From the NCBI RefSeq assembly GCF_011089895.1, contig NZ_JAANAT010000001.1, positions 3,100,001 to 3,164,000 on the forward strand: a stretch of DNA of 64,000 nucleotides, written 5' to 3'. How positions within the stretch are numbered: position 1 is the first letter of the stretch; every line of letters starts with the position of its first letter. Origin of the DNA: Mucilaginibacter inviolabilis. Lineage in GTDB: Bacteria > Bacteroidota > Bacteroidia > Sphingobacteriales > Sphingobacteriaceae. Positions 25,728 through 34,059 of this stretch are shown one piece after another. The notes under the pieces are model-generated. The model was given only the letters and a program-made list of their open reading frames with translations, was not told the DNA's origin and searched no databases. Both the position numbers and the translations under genes were made by a program.

Positions 25728-28202
25728 ATGACTTTTGATCCATTCGATTTTAAAAATGCTCTACCGGTTATAAACGAAGATTCGGAGTTTTTTCCGCTAA
25801 TGTCTACAGAAGACGAGGAAGAAATGAACAATGAGGAAATGCCGGAGGTATTATCTATACTGCCTTTGCGTAACACGGTTTTATTCCCGGGTGTAGTGAT
25901 ACCAATAACGGTAGGCAGAGACAAATCAATTAAACTAATACGCGATGCCAACAAAGGCAATCGTATGATTGGGGTAGTTGCGCAACAGGATGTGGGGATA
26001 GAAGACCCTAATTTTAACCAGTTAAATAAAATTGGCACCATTGCCCTTATTATAAAAATGCTGCAAATGCCCGATGGTAACACAACCGTTATTATTCAGG
26101 GTAAAAAGCGTTTTGTGTTAAAAGATGAGGTACAAAGCGAACCTTATATAAAAGCTACTGTTGAACCTTTTAAAGAAATAAAGGCTAAGGAAGATAAAGA
26201 GTTTAAAGCCATGGTATCGTCTATTAAAGACATGGCCATGAATATTATCCAATTGTCGCCCAACATCCCGAGCGAGGCTGGCATAGCTATCCGTAACATT
26301 GAAAGCACATCATTTTTGATCAATTTTATTTCATCAAACATGAATGCCGATATGGCGGCCAAACAACGCCTTCTGGAGGTTGCCAATCTGCGCGAAAGAG
26401 CCAATATGGTATTGGAACACCTCACGCTTGATTTGCAAATGCTGGAGCTTAAAAACCAGATCCAAACCAAGGTACGTGTTGATCTGGATAAACAGCAGCG
26501 TGATTATTTTTTAAATCAGCAACTAAAAACCATCCAGGAAGAACTAGGTGGTAATTCACCCGATCTGGAAATTGATGACCTGCGTCAGCGTGCCCTAAAA
26601 AAGAAGTGGGCCAAAGAAGTAAAAGATCATTTTGCCAAAGAATTGGAGAAGCTGGCCCGGACCAATCCGGCTGCGGCCGATTATTCGGTACAGATCAATT
26701 ATTTGGAATTACTGCTCGACCTTCCCTGGAACGAGTTTACCAAAGATAATTTCGACCTTAAACGTGCCCAAAAGGTGTTGGATAAAGACCATTTTGGCCT
26801 GGACAAGGTAAAGCAGCGCATTATTGAATACCTGGCCGTGCTTAAATTAAAGCACGATATGAAAGCCCCTATCCTTTGTTTAGTGGGCCCTCCGGGAGTT
26901 GGTAAAACATCTTTAGGAAAATCAATAGCTAAAGCGCTTGGTCGTAAATATGTACGTATGGCTTTAGGCGGAATCCGTGATGAGGCCGAAATAAGGGGCC
27001 ATCGCAAAACCTATATTGGTGCTATGCCGGGTCGTATTATACAATCGGTTAAAAAAGCAGGCGCGGCTAACCCGGTATTTATACTGGATGAAATTGATAA
27101 AGTAGGAAATGATTTTCGTGGAGATCCGTCATCGGCTCTATTGGAAGTACTTGATCCTGAACAGAACAGCACTTTTTATGACCATTATGTAGAGATGGAT
27201 TTCGATCTGTCGAATGTGATGTTCATCGCCACAGCCAATTCATTAAGTACCATCCAACCCGCTCTTTTAGACAGGATGGAGATCATAGAAGTGAATGGCT
27301 ATACCATTGAAGAAAAGATTGAGATTGCCAAACAACACCTGTTACCCAAACAGCGCGAAGCTCACGGCTTAAAATTAAAAGATGTAAGCTTGAAAACCGA
27401 TGTATTGGAAAAACTCATTGTTGATTATACCCGCGAATCGGGTGTGCGCGCATTGGAAAAAAAGATAGGCTCTGTAGTTAGAGGTGTTGCCAAAAATATT
27501 GCCATGGAAGAGGAATACAATCCTGTGGTAAACAAAAAAGATATTGAGAAAATACTGGGCGCCCCTATTTATGATAAAGACCTTTATGAGGGTAACGATG
27601 TTGCCGGTGTAGTTACAGGCCTGGCCTGGACATCGGTTGGCGGCGATATCCTGTTTATTGAGGCCAGTTTAAGCCCGGGCAAAGGGCGTTTAACGCTAAC
27701 CGGCAGCCTGGGAGATGTGATGAAGGAATCGGTTACTATCGCATTAGCTTATCTGCGTGCACATGCTGATTATTTCAACATCAATCCTAAATTGTTTGAT
27801 CAATGGGATGTGCATGTGCATGTGCCCGCGGGTGCCACACCAAAGGATGGCCCTTCTGCTGGTATAACCATGCTTACTGCATTAGTTTCGGCATTTACAC
27901 AACGTAAGGTAAAACCAAACCTGGCCATGACCGGCGAAATCACCCTTCGCGGCCGAGTATTGGCTGTAGGCGGTATCAAAGAAAAGATACTGGCGGCCAA
28001 ACGTGCCAACATCAAGGAAATCATTCTATGTAAATCGAACCAGAAAGATATCCTGGAGATCAAGGAAGATTATATCAGGGATCTGAAATTCCATTACGTA
28101 GCAGATATGCGCGAAGTTATTGCCCTTGCCCTTTTGGATGAAAAGGTAAGTCATCCGATCGATCTTACCGTGAAGGAAGACGAAAAAGCGGTAGTTAATT
28201 AA
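25728..28202 (+). CDS. lon: endopeptidase La (Lon protease)
   Basis: 824 residues. The N-terminal substrate-binding LON domain covers about 40-250 (LSILPLRNTVLFPGVVIPITVGR), the AAA+ module has Walker A GPPGVGKTSLGK at 387-398 and Walker B FILDEIDK, and the C-terminal serine-lysine protease domain has Ser710 in KDGPSAGI with the lysine in GGIKEKILAAKRA. It degrades misfolded and regulatory proteins in the cytoplasm with ATP. Single gene, followed by a hairpin repeat. Confidence 0.96.
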   Translation: MTFDPFDFKNALPVINEDSEFFPLMSTEDEEEMNNEEMPEVLSILPLRNTVLFPGVVIPITVGRDKSIKLIRDANKGNRMIGVVAQQDVGIEDPNFNQLNKIGTIALIIKMLQMPDGNTTVIIQGKKRFVLKDEVQSEPYIKATVEPFKEIKAKEDKEFKAMVSSIKDMAMNIIQLSPNIPSEAGIAIRNIESTSFLINFISSNMNADMAAKQRLLEVANLRERANMVLEHLTLDLQMLELKNQIQTKVRVDLDKQQRDYFLNQQLKTIQEELGGNSPDLEIDDLRQRALKKKWAKEVKDHFAKELEKLARTNPAAADYSVQINYLELLLDLPWNEFTKDNFDLKRAQKVLDKDHFGLDKVKQRIIEYLAVLKLKHDMKAPILCLVGPPGVGKTSLGKSIAKALGRKYVRMALGGIRDEAEIRGHRKTYIGAMPGRIIQSVKKAGAANPVFILDEIDKVGNDFRGDPSSALLEVLDPEQNSTFYDHYVEMDFDLSNVMFIATANSLSTIQPALLDRMEIIEVNGYTIEEKIEIAKQHLLPKQREAHGLKLKDVSLKTDVLEKLIVDYTRESGVRALEKKIGSVVRGVAKNIAMEEEYNPVVNKKDIEKILGAPIYDKDLYEGNDVAGVVTGLAWTSVGGDILFIEASLSPGKGRLTLTGSLGDVMKESVTIALAYLRAHADYFNINPKLFDQWDVHVHVPAGATPKDGPSAGITMLTALVSAFTQRKVKPNLAMTGEITLRGRVLAVGGIKEKILAAKRANIKEIILCKSNQKDILEIKEDYIRDLKFHYVADMREVIALALLDEKVSHPIDLTVKEDEKAVVN

Positions 28203-28207
28203 GTATT

Positions 28208-28284
28208 GTCATTGAGTCATTAACGTCATTGAGTCACTTTGAAAAATTTAATGACCAGATGACGTTAATGATTCAATGACGTTA
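28208..28284. repeat. inverted repeat, word family C (GTCATTGAGTCATTAACG), copy 1
   Basis: The left arm 28208-28236 contains GTCATTGAGTCA twice; the right arm 28251-28284 is complementary with some mismatches. Follows the lon stop codon by a few bases. Copy 2 is at 31303-31369. Confidence 0.75.
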
Positions 28285-28323
28285 CTTTTTTTCTATATTA
28301 GGCGTTGATATATTTAACACCTA

Positions 28324-29274
28324 ATGTTCAATAAACTATTCCTCACACTGTTGTGCCTGTTTGGCACCATCAGTCTATTTGCGCAAACCCGTGGTCACGA
28401 AATTGCTATACAAACTGATAATGATGGGTATCTGGCCCAAGGCTCAGACAGGTATTATACCAATGGCATCTTCTTTTATTACCGTAAAGCTTTAAAAGCC
28501 GACGGTGATCTTCAGAATAAAGTTTTAGGTTTTGAGTTAGGGCAAAAAATGTACAATGCCCAATCAGGCTATGTACCTAATGCCTCGTATATCGACAGAC
28601 CTTTCGCGGCCTACTCCTATATCGGTTCAACACTGAACTTATTGTATAAAAACGAAAGCACGCTTAAACTAAGCGCCCAGTTAGGTGTTGTTGGCCCGGC
28701 AGCGGGCGGCGAACCGATACAGAAATTCATCCACAATACTTTTGGGTTTTATGCTTTAAATGGCTGGCAATATCAAATTAAGAACAATGTGGAACTTAAT
28801 TTAGGCGCCGAGTATAATAAACTACTGGCAAGGGCATCATGGGTTGATGTAAGCCTGACTTCGTATGCCAACCTGGGTAATGGGTTCACCGGCGCAGGTG
28901 TAGGTCCGTTAATTCGTTTGGGTAATTTTAACCAGCTTTTTAATTCGGTAAGTACACAAAGTACGGTATCTGCTACCGATCAGACCGGTCTGTTGCATGC
29001 CCATGAGATCTTCTTTTACTATAAGCCACAGATCAATGGCGTACTTTATGATGCCACTATACAAGGTCCTTTGTTCAATAAAAACCACGATCCAAACAGT
29101 CTGGAGGTTACATTAGATAAAAAGCCATTTATATTCAGCAATCAGGTGGGCGTGGCCTTTACTACCAGTCGTTTCACTTTTGATATAGCAGCCATTTTCC
29201 ATACCAAAGACGTGGAAGAGATGTTAAGGTCGCATCAATGGGCCAGTATTACCGGCGCTTACAGATTTAAGTAA
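28324..29274 (+). CDS. lipid A deacylase LpxR family protein (DUF2219)
   Basis: 316 residues. Signal peptide MFNKLFLTLLCLFGTISLFAQ, then IQTDNDGYLAQGSDRYYTNG, which carries the Asn-Asp pair and the DRxYTNG motif of LpxR, and a strand-rich remainder ending in AYRFK as expected for an outer-membrane barrel. The family removes the 3'-acyloxyacyl group of lipid A; whether this member does so is inferred. The motif RPFAAYSYIGST matches the family's RPYAG block. Confidence 0.8.
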   Translation: MFNKLFLTLLCLFGTISLFAQTRGHEIAIQTDNDGYLAQGSDRYYTNGIFFYYRKALKADGDLQNKVLGFELGQKMYNAQSGYVPNASYIDRPFAAYSYIGSTLNLLYKNESTLKLSAQLGVVGPAAGGEPIQKFIHNTFGFYALNGWQYQIKNNVELNLGAEYNKLLARASWVDVSLTSYANLGNGFTGAGVGPLIRLGNFNQLFNSVSTQSTVSATDQTGLLHAHEIFFYYKPQINGVLYDATIQGPLFNKNHDPNSLEVTLDKKPFIFSNQVGVAFTTSRFTFDIAAIFHTKDVEEMLRSHQWASITGAYRFK

Positions 29275-29282
29275 TCTGTAAG

Positions 29283-29365
29283 AATCAGAATTTACAGAAT
29301 TCAAGGATTAACAGAATGAAGACTAATTCTGTTAATTTATAAATCCTGAGAATTCTGATTCAGAC
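29283..29365. repeat. imperfect inverted repeat, word family E (AATCAGAATTTACAGAATT), copy 1
   Basis: The left arm AATCAGAATTTACAGAATTC and right arm GAGAATTCTGATTCAGAC are partly complementary, with a further complementary pair inside. The better-preserved copy is at 52984-53067. Confidence 0.65.
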
Positions 29366-29381
29366 AAAAATTCGACAAAAT

Positions 29382-29471
29382 CATGGTTTACACTTTTTAT
29401 CAATAAAATTTACCAACACGTTGATTATCAATAAATTAATTCGATATTAATCCTGAAAAGTGTAAACCATG
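29382..29471. repeat. 16-bp inverted repeat with 58-nt spacer
   Basis: CATGGTTTACACTTTT (29382-29397) is perfectly repeated in inverse orientation at 29456-29471. The spacer has two direct copies of TTATCAATAAA. It lies between the convergent LpxR-like and arfB genes and does not match the other repeat families here. Confidence 0.7.
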
Positions 29472-29513
29472 TAAACCCACTTTTTAACAAAATTATTGTC
29501 GACTTTTCAAGGC

Positions 29514-29921
29514 TCAATCAAAATCAACTTTCCGGTTTTCCTTCCTGGCGGAGTGTTTCTTTTTGTCATCCAGACGGGCGGCTTTCGCGGCCTTACTTAC
29601 TTTAGTTGGTTTGCGTACTTTGGGTTTCTGCAATGCCCGGGTAAGTAATACTATCAACCGTTCGATAGCTTTTTCTTTATTGAGATACTGGCTACGCTCT
29701 TCATCACAAATCACCTGTACAAAACCATCCTTGTTCAAACGGTTTTGTAGTTTATCTTTCAGCAGTAGTTTTTCCTCGTCGGTAAACAGTTCAGAGCTAT
29801 CTACGCTAAACAAAAGCTCCACCTTGCTCGATACTTTATTTACATTTTGGCCACCCTTACCACCGCTACGCGAGGTTTTATAAGTAATTTCTTTTTGCAG
29901 CTCAGATTTAGTAAGGTTCAT
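29514..29921 (-). CDS. arfB: peptidyl-tRNA hydrolase ArfB (ribosome rescue)
   Basis: 135 residues from the ATG at 29921. The RF1-like domain carries SGGKGGQNVNKVSSKVELLF with the GGQ catalytic tripeptide, and the C-terminal tail is strongly basic (KPTKVSKAAKAARLDDKKK), which in ArfB/YaeJ enters the empty mRNA channel. It hydrolyses peptidyl-tRNA on stalled ribosomes. The open frame extends 26 codons further, but the ATG 4 nt after the TACCTTTG promoter box gives the standard N-terminus (MNLTKSELQKEITYK). Confidence 0.92.
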   Translation of the reverse strand: MNLTKSELQKEITYKTSRSGGKGGQNVNKVSSKVELLFSVDSSELFTDEEKLLLKDKLQNRLNKDGFVQVICDEERSQYLNKEKAIERLIVLLTRALQKPKVRKPTKVSKAAKAARLDDKKKHSARKENRKVDFD

Positions 29922-29925
29922 GCGG

Positions 29926-29933
29926 CAAAGGTA
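29926..29933 (-). promoter_or_regulatory. TAnnTTTG -7 box 4 nt before the arfB ATG
   Basis: Minus-strand TACCTTTG, then CCGC, then ATG. It predicts a leaderless mRNA and decides the start. Confidence 0.55.
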
Positions 29934-30077
29934 ATTATTTAGGTTGATTGGGGGAATTGGTTGATTGATTGAATAAGTGGTTTCCAGAATATCCACCAAT
30001 CAACTACTCAGTCAATGAACTTAATCAACCACCCACTCACTCAAACAATCACAATTATTTGTACTTTAGCTACGCTT

Positions 30078-30752
30078 ATGAGTAAAAACATAGTAGTGGC
30101 AATTGATGGTTATTCATCATGTGGTAAAAGTACACTGGCCAAAGCTTTAGCTAAAAAACTTCATTTTATTTATGTGGATAGCGGCGCTATGTACCGCGCT
30201 GTTGCCTTATATTTTTTACGCAACAATATCGACGTAACCAACCATGATCAAATTGAGGAGGCGTTAGAAAACATCCACCTTAATTTTCACTCGCGCGATT
30301 ATCAAACTCACATCACCCTAAATGGTGAAGAAGTATCAGATGAGATCCGCTTGATGCCGGTATCTGATAAGGTGAGCGAGGTATCTGCCATTCGCGAAGT
30401 GCGTAAAGAGATGGTTAAGCAGCAGCAGCGCATGGGTCATTCCAAAAACATCGTGATGGACGGCCGCGACATAGGTACTACGGTTTTCCCGGATGCCGAT
30501 GTAAAAATATTCATGACAGCTGATCCTAAAGTGCGCGCAGAAAGACGCTACAACGAGATCAAAGATAAAAACCCGGAAATTACATTAGAAGAGATATTTG
30601 AGAACATAGCCCACCGCGATTACCAGGACACCACCCGCGAGGAAAGCCCGCTTGTAAGGGCCGAGGACGCCATTATATTGGACAATACCAACCTGACACC
30701 ACAACAGCAGTTAGACTTTGCCCTGGACAAGGTAAAACCGCTTATTCTTTAA
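30078..30752 (+). CDS. cmk: cytidylate kinase
   Basis: 224 residues from the ATG at 30078, which puts the P-loop (IDGYSSCGKST) near the N-terminus as expected; an earlier in-frame ATG would add 21 residues made of repeat-like sequence. YVDSGAMYRAVAL, MDGRDIGTTVFPDADVKIF and RAERRYNE are conserved CMP-kinase blocks. It phosphorylates CMP and dCMP. Followed by a hairpin repeat, then a convergent dCMP deaminase gene. Confidence 0.94.
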   Translation: MSKNIVVAIDGYSSCGKSTLAKALAKKLHFIYVDSGAMYRAVALYFLRNNIDVTNHDQIEEALENIHLNFHSRDYQTHITLNGEEVSDEIRLMPVSDKVSEVSAIREVRKEMVKQQQRMGHSKNIVMDGRDIGTTVFPDADVKIFMTADPKVRAERRYNEIKDKNPEITLEEIFENIAHRDYQDTTREESPLVRAEDAIILDNTNLTPQQQLDFALDKVKPLIL

Positions 30753-30756
30753 TAAG

Positions 30757-30837
30757 GGTAGAGAGGTGAAAGACCAAAGGTAAAAGGAGAAAGGTAGCAT
30801 CAAGCATAAAACCTTTGGCCTTTTACTTTTAGCCTCA
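30757..30837. repeat. imperfect inverted repeat, word family K (GGTAAAAGG)
   Basis: GGTGAAAGACCAAAGGTAAA and its approximate complement CTTTGGCCTTTTACTTTTAG are separated by about 25 nt, between convergent cmk and the dCMP deaminase gene. Single copy in this window but the same architecture as families A-F. Confidence 0.6.
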
Positions 30838-30840
30838 AAA

Positions 30841-31293
30841 TCATCCTATGAACTTCTCGGCTTTAACACCAAAGTGATTCAAAAAATCAACTCCCTCATC
30901 GCTGGCTAAACCTTTGTATTCCGCGTATGATTTATCAAAATACACGTGCTTAATACCTGCCGAAAATATCAGACGGGCACAAGGCAGGCAGGGCGACAAG
31001 GTAGTATATAACGTAGCACCCTCCAACCTGGCGCCATTTTTTACGGCATAGAGTATGGCATTTTCTTCGGCATGCAGCGCCAGGGAGCAACTTCCTTTTG
31101 AATCACGAGGACAACCTTCGCCAGGCCATTCTTCATCACAATTGTGGGTATGCGCGGGCGGCCCGTTATACCCAATAGATATAATACGGGTATCGCGGGT
31201 TAAAACAGCTCCTACCTGGGCTTTAACGCAATGTGAACGCTTGGCCAGATCGGTAGCCAGGTTCATGAAGATATGATCGAAACTTGGTTTCAT
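30841..31293 (-). CDS. dCMP deaminase family protein
   Basis: 150 residues. Zinc-binding motifs are HAEENAIL (His plus catalytic Glu) and SPCLPCARLI (two Cys). The N-terminal FMNLATDLAKRSHCVKAQVGAVL is typical of the ComEB/dCMP deaminase group. It deaminates dCMP to dUMP, supplying thymidylate synthesis; a neighbour of cmk, though convergent. A family C inverted repeat sits just upstream. Confidence 0.9.
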   Translation of the reverse strand: MKPSFDHIFMNLATDLAKRSHCVKAQVGAVLTRDTRIISIGYNGPPAHTHNCDEEWPGEGCPRDSKGSCSLALHAEENAILYAVKNGARLEGATLYTTLSPCLPCARLIFSAGIKHVYFDKSYAEYKGLASDEGVDFLNHFGVKAEKFIG

Positions 31294-31302
31294 ATGTTTT
31301 AA

Positions 31303-31369
31303 ATCATTGAGTCATTAAACGTCATTGGGTCATTACTTCATTTAAAAATGACTTAATGACCCAATGATC
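31303..31369. repeat. inverted repeat, word family C (GTCATTGAGTCATTAACG), copy 2
   Basis: The left arm (TCATTGAGTCATTAAACG, then TCATTGGGTCATTA) and right arm (AATGACTTAATGACCCAATG) fold back. It separates the fucP-like stop from the dCMP deaminase start on the minus strand. Confidence 0.75.
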
Positions 31370-31386
31370 AAATAACTTGTAAAATA

Positions 31387-33057
31387 TTAATGCCCGCCCG
31401 AAACTTCAACGTGGTCAAGGTCGATGCCCTGGCTGCGAAGTTCGCGACTTACTTTCCAGGCAAAATACGCCAGGTAAGCAAAACCCAATACCGGTACAAT
31501 ATAGCTGAAATGGATGCCGCTCATGCCTGGTACAACATTCCCAGCGCCATCGGCAATTTTCCCTTGTAATGGAGGGATAATTGAACCACCCAGGATCATC
31601 ATGATCAAAAATGCCGAACCCTGGCTGGTATATTTACCCAAACCAGTGATAGCCAATGAAAATATAGATGGCCACATGATAGAGCAGCATAAACCACCGC
31701 TAATGAAAGCGAATGTAGCAACCCTTCCGGTTGTGAACAAACCAGTCAGCATAAATATAACACCCAGGATACCCAGCACCGATAGAGTACGTGTTGGCTT
31801 TTGCTGACCGATAAAGAAGGCCACAATAAGCACCGCTACACATATAGCATAGGTGTACAGATTACTTACGTTCACTCCTGTTACAGCATTTACAAGCAAT
31901 ACTAAGCCAAACGCTACAAACGGAACCAGAACATATAAAACATATTTGGTTGATGTAGAAAGATTGAAGGCCCCGATTGAACCTGCAAAACGACCGATCA
32001 TCAAGCTACCCCAGTATAAAGATATATAAGGAGCAATGTCAGATTCGTTAAACGATCCAAATTCCGGAGTTTTTAGTAACGAGCCCATATTACTTTGGAT
32101 AGTAACCTCGGTACCTACATAAGTAAAAATAGCCAGCATGCCTAAAATCAATTGTGGATATTGCATAGCCCCCCAACCTTCTTTGCTTTTTTTAGCGGCA
32201 AAAATGGTTCCTACAAGCGTAAGCACAATAATAGCTAATGAAGCATAAACAAAATACTGGCTCTTTACAATGTCGGCTACGTGCTCTGGATTGGATGATA
32301 ATAATTTATTAATTGCGGCGCTCAGTGGATCAGCCGCCAGTATCAATAAAAATGCGATGAATATGATAAATAATGGCTTGTTTGCTTTTTGGCTCGACTC
32401 AATTTTTTCGTCGCTGGTAACCTTTGGCAGGTTAGAAAACCAGAAGAATACCGCCACAGCTATAAACAAAGCCGCCAGCATGTAATAAAGGTTATTGATA
32501 GACGATATTTTAACTTCTGGCTTAGCGCCGGAGTTTGCAGTACCGAACAATACCACGCTCACTACAATCGGGCCCAGCAAAGCACCGATGTTATTAATAC
32601 TACCGGCAAAATTTAAGCGATTGGAACCAGTTTCTGCAGGGCCCAAAGCCACCACAAAGGGGTTTGCTGCAGTTTGTTGCAAAGAGAAACCAACAGCTAT
32701 GATAAAAAATACGGCTAAGATAAAACCAAACGCACCACTGGCAACAGCAGGTATCATACCTAATGCTCCTACTGCCGATATAACTAAACCTAAGATGATA
32801 CCATTTTTGTAACCTAACTTATTCATGATATCAACCTTACTGGCTTGTGATGCAAAATAAAGTATCAATGAGCCTATAAAGTATCCGCCATAAAAGGTAA
32901 AATCGATCAACTGTGACTCAAATTGAGTTAAATGAAAATGCGTTTTACAAAATGGTATAAAAATACCGTTTGATGCAGCTAAAAAGCCCCAGAAGAAAAA
33001 TACAGTGATCAGCGTATAGAGTGCCGAGCTGTAATTTTTTTTGTCGTTTTGTTCCAT
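31387..33057 (-). CDS. sugar MFS transporter, FucP family
   Basis: 556 residues with about 12 or more membrane helices. The N-terminus [19 protein letters not shown] matches the FucP/glucose-galactose (FHS) family signature. It carries sugar:H+ symport in known members; which sugar is not evident, and no catabolic genes are adjacent. It is longer than E. coli FucP (438 aa): extra hydrophobic segments and a charged loop ([14 protein letters not shown]) lie in the middle, as in many Bacteroidota members. Confidence 0.85.
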   Translation of the reverse strand: MEQNDKKNYSSALYTLITVFFFWGFLAASNGIFIPFCKTHFHLTQFESQLIDFTFYGGYFIGSLILYFASQASKVDIMNKLGYKNGIILGLVISAVGALGMIPAVASGAFGFILAVFFIIAVGFSLQQTAANPFVVALGPAETGSNRLNFAGSINNIGALLGPIVVSVVLFGTANSGAKPEVKISSINNLYYMLAALFIAVAVFFWFSNLPKVTSDEKIESSQKANKPLFIIFIAFLLILAADPLSAAINKLLSSNPEHVADIVKSQYFVYASLAIIVLTLVGTIFAAKKSKEGWGAMQYPQLILGMLAIFTYVGTEVTIQSNMGSLLKTPEFGSFNESDIAPYISLYWGSLMIGRFAGSIGAFNLSTSTKYVLYVLVPFVAFGLVLLVNAVTGVNVSNLYTYAICVAVLIVAFFIGQQKPTRTLSVLGILGVIFMLTGLFTTGRVATFAFISGGLCCSIMWPSIFSLAITGLGKYTSQGSAFLIMMILGGSIIPPLQGKIADGAGNVVPGMSGIHFSYIVPVLGFAYLAYFAWKVSRELRSQGIDLDHVEVSGGH

Positions 33058-33227
33058 TTTTAAGTTTAGTTATACAGAATGTATTTTGAATCGCTAAACA
33101 TAATTCAATTTTTGTAAATGTTATTATTCTTTTTCAAATTAAATAAATCACAATTTTAAGTTTCGTTGTTTAAGAGATAAAATTGCATATTCGCATGGTT
33201 CAAAATTTTGGAACATAAGTCTAAATA

Positions 33228-33884
33228 ATGATAGAAGCTATTATTTCGGGACTGGGGATAGGATTAGTGTTGACGTTTTTGACTGGCCCGGTCTTTTTTG
33301 CTCTTATTAAAACCAGCATCGAAAAAGGTTTTCATGCCGGCGTTGCATTGGCACTCGGCGTAGTTAGCAGTGATGTGGTTTTCGTGGGGGCAATTTTATT
33401 TGGCTCTCAATATTTTGATATATCTAATCATGCCAAAACCATAGCCGGTGTTATAGGCAGCATTATATTATTTAGTGTAGGGATACGCTACCTGTTTAAA
33501 AAGGGAGAGGTGAACTATGAAAATAAAGTGCCCTCGGGTATTAACCGTGCGGGCTATTTTTTAAAAGGTTTTCTGATGTGTATTTTTAATCCTACCCTGC
33601 TATTTCACTGGATCACTGTGATAGGTACTGCCAGTACTGTTTTTCACGAAGGCGTAGCCCATCGTTCCTTTAAAATTGCGGTGATGTTTGCCACCGTACT
33701 TATAGTACAGTTTGGCATGGATGTTACCAAAGCATTTTATGCCAATAAACTACGGGATAAGATATCGGTTAAGCTGGTTCATCGCCTTAACGAAGTGGCA
33801 GGTATTGCCCTGATTATAGCTTCGCTGATACTTTTGGATAAACTGGTTACCCACTTTGTATTTTCGGCACCGGCGGGTAGTTAA
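33228..33884 (+). CDS. LysE family translocator
   Basis: 218 residues, about six membrane helices. GLGIGLVLTFLTGPVFFALIKTSIEKG at the N-terminus and FLMCIFNPTLLFHW are typical of the LysE/RhtB exporter family. Probably exports an amino acid or related compound; substrate unknown. Divergent from the sugar transporter and convergent with the PurF-like gene. Confidence 0.85.
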   Translation: MIEAIISGLGIGLVLTFLTGPVFFALIKTSIEKGFHAGVALALGVVSSDVVFVGAILFGSQYFDISNHAKTIAGVIGSIILFSVGIRYLFKKGEVNYENKVPSGINRAGYFLKGFLMCIFNPTLLFHWITVIGTASTVFHEGVAHRSFKIAVMFATVLIVQFGMDVTKAFYANKLRDKISVKLVHRLNEVAGIALIIASLILLDKLVTHFVFSAPAGS

Positions 33885-33895
33885 CCCCCTTTTTA

Positions 33896-33931
33896 ATTAT
33901 TGAATTAGTGATTTAGTGAATTATTGAGTGC
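33896..33931. repeat. word family I (TGAATTAGTGATTTAGTGAA)
   Basis: A short run of TGAATTAGTGA-type words after the LysE stop. Related single-armed runs are at 52960-52984 and 62547-62580. No strong hairpin. Confidence 0.5.
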
Positions 33932-33984
33932 TATTTCTATTAGGCAATTTTCTTCTTTATTAGCAGTAAGTTTCAGCTGAATCA

Positions 33985-34019
33985 GCAAAAAAAAAGGCGA
34001 TGATCTAACTCACCGCCTT
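33985..34019 (-). terminator. intrinsic terminator of the PurF-like gene
   Basis: On the minus strand a stem (AAGGCGGTGA / TCATCGCCTT, one mismatch) is followed by a run of nine or more T residues. Could also end the convergent LysE transcript. Confidence 0.85.
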
Positions 34020-34030
34020 AAATATCATAT

Positions 34031-34058
34031 TCCCCCTTCAGGGGGCTAGGGGGCTTAG
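34031..34058. repeat. C/G-run hairpin (family H), second copy
   Basis: CCCCCTTCAGGGGG hairpin followed by CTAGGGGGCTTAGC, resembling 1552-1583. It lies just downstream of the PurF-like stop codon. Confidence 0.65.
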
Positions 34059-34059
34059 C

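Noticed and set aside
30015..30077. Longer N-terminus for cytidylate kinase
   Set aside because: Codes repeat-like sequence and moves the P-loop away from the normal N-terminal position.
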